Below, in pieces: positions 58,445 through 64,000 of a stretch of 64,000 bases of DNA. Within the stretch, counting starts at the first letter, position 1, and each line of letters begins with the position of its first letter. The translations under genes were made by a program, and so were the position numbers. Source of the DNA: Zychaea mexicana (lineage: Eukaryota > Mucoromycota > Mucoromycetes > Mucorales > Lichtheimiaceae). The DNA lies in the NCBI RefSeq assembly GCF_025766255.1, contig NW_026516778.1, positions 88,307 through 152,306 of the forward strand. Direction: 5' to 3'. The notes beneath the pieces were generated by a model that had not been told where the DNA came from, did no database searches, and saw only the letters and a list, made by a program, of their open reading frames with translations.

Positions 58445-61215
58445 CTTACCAGCTCCTTCCACTGCAAAATGTGTGGAAAGTACTGCAAGATCACCACTGC
58501 AACTACCGCAAGAGCTACCGCAAGACTATCGCAAATTTCTGTTTATGGTATTTGTAACACTTCAGTGCAGCTAAAATCCGGCATGTTGTCCGGTCTATAT
58601 CCAGTCAAGCCCGGCGACTACCGCAAGATTACCAAAGCCCCATTGTTCCGTACCAGTAGAGTAGTAACTTACATGTAATGATCAACTATTATAGAAAGAT
58701 GAAACGTTGCGAAAAATCTTGGACATGCTTTCTTCAAGTATCTGGAAATCACGGCGTTAGTAGAAGACGACTTAGTATCTGGCAACGAAGGGATTGAGGA
58801 ACAATACGGGTGTCCTGCGCGTCCTGCAGTAAGAAGAAATCTTTTTCAACAATCATTGTATATTGCTACAAATAATAACTGTTATATATACTTATGATTT
58901 AGTATCGAATGTTATAGCTATTGACGGCAATATCAGCTTAAGCGTTATAAAGCAAACGAACACGACAAAGAGAAATACATTGAACCGATACTTTCCTTCC
59001 GATGAAGGTCAATCAAAGTAAGAAAAGGGTTTGCTTGAACCAGTCGATGACTCATCGCGTACACGCGATAGCAGTTTTAAAGCAACGGCAAATGCTTCCC
59101 CTCTGCCACGGATGTGGGCTACTGTAGTAGGAGCTATTTGTGCTCGGCACGATGTTCCATTGGAATTCACTAATGTTTATGAATCTGGAGAGAAGTTAGT
59201 ACAAATCGTACAACATTTTCTGTTATTATTTCTGGTAAATACCGTAAATTGTACTTATTATACCGGTTACAAATGTCATAACATCAAATAAAGGTTTAAG
59301 TACGCTCTTGCAATTATCGACGTGTTATTGCAACATCCAAAGGTGAGAATCGAGGCAGTGATGTATGATACTGCTTGTCGCTTCAAACCAGCCTTACAAG
59401 TATGTCTTATAACACGTATTTATACCATTATGAAGGGTTAAGTAGATTCTAACAGTTAGTATAATAAATAACATATGTAGAGCAATTTTTCCGAGCTCGG
59501 TGATGCAACCACCAAAATTGCGGTTAGCGTCTTCCATGCATATGCGCACTTCATGAAATGTAAAGTGGATTATAATCCACGCTACGTCGAAGGCCTTGGA
59601 CTGACGCATGGAGAAGGCATAAAGCGACTTTGGTCGTATCTAAGTCAATTTGTTTCAATCACTCGGCCAATGAGCGCTCAAAACAGAATATTGGCACTTT
59701 GTCATGCTATATCACGCTTTAAAGACATCCGAATTTCAAATTTGCGCAAGTAGTTTATAAGAAAGCATACATCTCATTCCTTGGATTAACATGGCATTCA
59801 CTTCTTAACTGTTAGCCGTAAGCCTATCATGGCGCAAGAAGCATGCAAATGACGTACTTTTAAAAGCTATATCGTACCTTGATAACGAGCGCAAAGAGAA
59901 GAAAAGCTACGAAGAACTCCAAACCGGATGGGACATAGTTTCCCGAAGAATTCGTAGCGACCATGCAGTTGAGCGAACTCCAAGGAAGGAAACGAAACAA
60001 AATACGTCCGTCAATTAATTGTCTACTACAATATGTACTAATTCAATTATGCATAAGAATAAATTATTAACCTTTTAAACTTTATAAATACTCAATGTAC
60101 AATGACAATAAGGGAGAAATCCGACGAGGTTCTTGCAAGATTGAACCAGCTAAACTCGCGATCGCATGAAGAAATATTGGACATTTTGACTCAACTTCCT
60201 TCCTTCGAAACGTCATATCCAAAAGCTTTAAAGGACGTAAAATCATTTGAAAGGAAGCTTGGTATTGTAACGAGATGGACTACAGCTTGTCCTGAATTCA
60301 TCGCTGTCCAAAAGCGAGTGAAGGAAAGAAACCGTGATATCGCTCGAGAGAAACTCAAGACGATACTTATCGGTCAAACTCTGCTAAAAGATGTGTTACA
60401 TCGTTCAGTAAAGCTAGCTACTATACAGCTGTATTCAAAAAAAAAAAGAGAGACATTGAAGATTAACGGAAGCAAAACTAGGACATACGACATGCTCACA
60501 GATGATCAATTCTGTGCACAATGCAACAGCGAGGGCCAAAACAGCATTGAATAACTATAATAAAGCATGTAAATCGTTGGATCTTACTTTTCAAGATGTG
60601 AAATATGATGATATAAAGTCATTGGACGATAGCACATTCTGGGACCCAGGTACTGCGACAGATATTAACTTCCGCGCTCTTCGTCAGTATATGAACGTGC
60701 AACTTGCCACTGAAGTGCTTGTATTGTTGATGGTAAAACTAGTATTAGTAACTTAGAATGAAAATACCACCTATTGTAATCGCTGTAATAACTCGGGTAA
60801 TAACATTCTAGGATAAAGAAGAGCAGCTTAAGCTACGCGCTAAACAGATGCAAACGGATGCATCAAGCAGTAGAAGAAGAGAAACGCGGGGAAGGGTACA
60901 AAAATCTTATCGCCCGTAAGTTGCCAACGGTCGAAAGGTTGTACAAGAAAGTACATGGCCATTCCTGGCAATCATATCAACAGCAATTACAGCAGCAGCA
61001 TCACGAGCCTCCGGTAGTTGAAGAAAGTTCTGGAGCAAGATGTGGAAGAAGAGGACGAAGATATAGAGGAGGAATGTCCGGAGGACAGACTCATGATCTC
61101 TTTTGCGGACATCATTATGGGAATAGTGCGTGCGGAAAGCGGTGAAGAGAGCATCGAAGACTTGTTGCACGAGTTGAAAATCCAGAACAATGTCGACGCC
61201 AATGACGTGCCATAG
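58445..61215 (+). pseudogene. KDZ-like (Kyakuja-Dileera-Zisupton) transposase relic
   Basis: Spliced plus-strand pieces in order: a Cys motif HCKMCGKYC; NLGHAFFKYLEITALVEDDL ending in YGCPACPA-like sequence (CPARPA); VIAIDGNISLSVIKQTN; RMWATVVGAICARHDVPLEF with the SGE motif; VRIEAVMYDTACRFKPALQ; VFHAYAHFMKCKVDYNPRYV; GLGLTHGEGIKRLWSYLSQF with ITRPMSAQNR. The order (Cys pair, CPxC, DGN, CRH-like, SGE, YD-C, FH-YAH, G-G-xHGE-xxR-WS) is that of KDZ transposases. A coiled-coil, Lys-rich tail follows (60102-61215). Several frames are shifted or end at stops, so I treat it as a relic with introns. No terminal repeats were found. Confidence 0.6.
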
Positions 61216-62062
61216 CAGTAGCTTTTACATTTCTTTATCATCCAAAGCATCAGACATCATAATTCTTATGCGTTTATACTTTATTTTTCATGCTGTCACC
61301 AATCATTTCTTTCACTTTACCCTACAATCACGCTGAGAATTCTGAAATAAGCCCTTGGATCCTTTTTATAAAATAAATATAAGATCTAAAAGATATCAGA
61401 ATTATTTCATGATCAAACAATGAACCTATGTGTCTTCTTCACTTTTGACCATATGACCAGCAGTTTAGATATTAAGAACAGACGTACTATCTGTTGATTC
61501 TTTTTACCGTAATTAGTGAATGATTACCTTAACGGAGGCTAATTGTATGTTTGCTTATGTAATGATGTGTCTTTAACTATAATATAACACGTTTTTATCT
61601 CGCTATATAGATTGCTGCTGCAAAAATGATATACACGTATATGTAGTAGTGAACCATATATTTATCTATGTCAAATCGTTGCCCGGTAGCCATAAATAGA
61701 TATCATATAAAGCTCATGGTTTCCGCTAGCTTTAAACAAGAGCTTAACATAACTATGGGCCAACGTTGTCTGTGGGCAAAAGGGCGTTGATGTTCCTAAT
61801 CGATCGTTAGCAAAGTTAGCGACCAACGCCTTGTTCTGAAAACTGCTAACTTTTGCAAATAAAAGGATTTGGCGGGCAATTATCAGCAGGAAATTTTGTG
61901 CGCCAGTGGTGACGAAAGGTGTGTGAGAGCCAAGATTCCTAAGTCCGCTGCTGTTTTCTTTTCTGTTTCCTTTGAAGCTTTTAATAATATTAATATTGTA
62001 CATGCTTACCATCTACCAATGTCGTGACACGTCTGCGAAGTTTTCAATATCCTTATCAAGCA
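61216..62062. other. AT-rich spacer
   Basis: No supported gene. A 113-codon minus frame at 61671-62012 has no recognisable domain. It runs up to the first repeat unit and might be unique flank of the array. Confidence 0.4.
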
Positions 62063-64000
62063 CCCGCACAAGTACGGCACATGTATCGCAAGTACTACTT
62101 GGCTTAATCCAATTGCTGAATTCCCCTTGATTGGTCTTCCCGTGGTAACGTTGCATTGCATGCACACTTCCTCGCGTTTAAAAAAACGTGAACGTTGGGT
62201 GACCTCCATGCCTTGTCTTCCTACCATGACGTCCCAACTTGGCCCTCTCCTAACACGTTATGGGTTCGGGAACCTTTTGGATTTGGTCTTGTTGTTCCTC
62301 TGCCATCTGTGTCGACACTTTTGTGGGTTACGAGCTGAAGCAGGTAAATTATCCTTCAAGTTTTTAAATGGAGATGGATGGAAGGAATATGTTTGTACAG
62401 GATACAGGAAAGATACCTGATTGTACGCGATGTTTCTCTTTAAAAGTAGCTGAAGATACACGAATTGTTGGTAGTGGCCCGCACAAGTACGGCACATGTA
62501 TCGCAAGTACTACTTGGCTTAATCCAATTGCTGAATTACCCTTGATTGGTCTTCCCGTGGTAACGTTGCATTGCATGCACACTTCCTCGCGTTTAAAAAA
62601 ACGTGAACGTTGGGTGACCTCCATGCCTTGTCTTCCTACCATGACGTCCCAACTTGGCCCTCTCCTAACACGTTATGGGTTCGGGAACCTTTTGGATTTG
62701 GTCTTGTTGTTCCTCTGCCATCTGTGTCGACACTTTTGTGGGTTACGAGCTGAAGCAGGTAAATTATCCTTCAAGTTTTTAAATGGAGATGGATGGAAGG
62801 AATATGTTTGTACAGGATACAGGAAAGATACCTGATTGTACGCGATGTTTCTCTTTAAAAGTAGCTGAAGATACACGAATTGTTGGTAGTGGCCCGCACA
62901 AGTACGGCACATGTATCGCAAGTACTACTTGGCTTAATCCAATTGCTGAATTACCCTTGATTGGTCTTCCCGTGGTAACGTTGCATTGCATGCACACTTC
63001 CTCGCGTTTAAAAAAACGTGAACGTTGGGTGACCTCCATGCCTTGTCTTCCTACCATGACGTCCCAACTTGGCCCTCTCCTAACACGTTATGGGTTCGGG
63101 AACCTTTTGGATTTGGTCTTGTTGTTCCTCTGCCATCTGTGTCGACACTTTTGTGGGTTACGAGCTGAAGCAGGTAAATTATCCTTCAAGTTTTTAAATG
63201 GAGATGGATGGAAGGAATATGTTTGTACAGGATACAGGAAAGATACCTGATTGTACGCGATGTTTCTCTTTAAAAGTAGCTGAAGATACACGAATTGTTG
63301 GTAGTGGCCCGCACAAGTACGGCACATGTATCGCAAGTACTACTTGGCTTAATCCAATTGCTGAATTCCCCTTGATTGGTCTTCCCGTGGTAACGTTGCA
63401 TTGCATGCACACTTCCTCGCGTTTAAAAAAACGTGAACGTTGGGTGACCTCCATGCCTTGTCTTCCTACCATGACGTCCCAACTTGGCCCTCTCCTAACA
63501 CGTTATGGGTTCGGGAACCTTTTGGATTTGGTCTTGTTGTTCCTCTGCCATCTGTGTCGACACTTTTGTGGGTTACGAGCTGAAGCAGGTAAATTATCCT
63601 TCAAGTTTTTAAATGGAGATGGATGGAAGGAATATGTTTGTACTGGATACAGGAAAGATACCTGATTGTACGCGATGTTTCTCTTTAATAGTAGCTGAAG
63701 ATACACGAATTGTTGGTAGTGGCCCGCACAAGTACGGCGCATTTATCGCAGTACTACTTGGCTTAATTCAATTGCTTGAATTCCCCTTGATTGGTCTTCC
63801 CGTGGTAACGTTGCATTGCATGCACACTTCCTCGCGTTTAAAAAAACGTGAACGTTGGGTGACCTCCATGCCTTGTCTTCCTACCATGACGTCCCAACTT
63901 GGCCCTCTCCTAACACGTTATGGGTTCGGGAACCTTTTGGATTTGGTCTTGTTGTTCCTCTGCCATCTGTGTCGACACTTTTGTGGGTTACGAGCTCAAG
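62063..64000. repeat. 415-bp tandem repeat array, open at the window edge
   Basis: Units start at 62063, 62478, 62893 and 63308, exactly 415 bp apart, then at about 63723; the array runs off the window. That is about 4.7 copies. The full units are almost identical, with single-base differences such as GAATTCCCC versus GAATTACCC. The fifth differs more (GGCGCATTTATCGCAGTAC has substitutions and a lost base). The first unit starts within unique sequence. The period is not a multiple of three, so the long frames that cross it (155 codons plus; 92 and 82 codons minus) do not form one repeating protein. Confidence 0.95.

Noticed and set aside
62368..63665. Repeated 155-codon frames as real genes
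   Set aside because: They overlap each other by one repeat period, which is not a multiple of three, and have no splice or domain support.
62063..64000. CRISPR array
   Set aside because: The repeat units are 415 bp with no short repeat/spacer pattern, and the genome is eukaryotic.

Overview
The window looks like a nuclear chromosome segment from an early-diverging filamentous fungus, most likely Mucoromycota (Mucorales-like). The evidence is compact genes with many 50-170 nt introns, Q/N/T-rich tails, a class IV chitin synthase, a Tps2-type trehalose-6-phosphate phosphatase, an Ssn6/Cyc8 corepressor, a membrane ADAM protease and an ANKRD40-like protein. The assignment is by gene content only; there is no marker gene for species.

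From 1 to about 28.3 kb the DNA is ordinary and gene-dense: a PTGR3/ZADH2-like oxidoreductase (+), coatomer delta subunit (+), class IV chitin synthase (-), Tps2 (-), an ANKRD40-like ankyrin protein (-), a FYVE plus armadillo-repeat protein (+), Cyc8/Ssn6 (-) and an ADAM metalloprotease (-). I rebuilt the exons of all eight by hand; each gives one uninterrupted frame whose spliced length is a multiple of three. They are independent housekeeping genes of wall, trehalose, vesicle traffic and transcription, with no sign of a joint pathway. Oddities are first coding exons of 3 and 5 nt, a 17-nt microexon carrying the FYVE core, and a GC-AG intron.

From about 30 kb to the end the window is a transposon graveyard. 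The clearest structure is a set of Russian dolls. A host reading frame is cut at 33,363 by a pogo/Tigger-like element (33,364-48,961, TA duplication). Its transposase frame is itself cut by an 8.3-kb DNA transposon (37,944-46,233, 8-bp duplication, imperfect 24-bp TIRs starting GGCACGG) whose gene joins a transposase-like region to a DEDDy 3'-5' exonuclease. One intron of that gene holds a 3,008-bp DDE element (40,417-43,424, 28-bp TIRs, TA duplication). The same Tigger also holds an AT-rich two-gene element, a hAT-like non-autonomous element and two LINE 3' ends.

Three copies (A 33.96-36.47, B 53.7-56.5, C 51.5-52.65 kb) belong to an AT-rich family coding for a DDE transposase with a C-terminal chromodomain. 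In A and C a convergent small Cys-rich gene accompanies it. In B the chromodomain coding end is repeated as a ~294-bp inverted repeat on the other side of the gene, and a 345-bp MITE interrupts the transposase exactly before its first catalytic Asp. B interrupts an otherwise open multi-exon gene of unknown function (52.65-57.64 kb). A KDZ-like transposase relic (58.4-61.2 kb) and a 415-bp tandem repeat array (62,063 to the window edge) close the segment.

My best candidates for undescribed systems are the exonuclease-transposase transposon and the chromodomain-transposase family.
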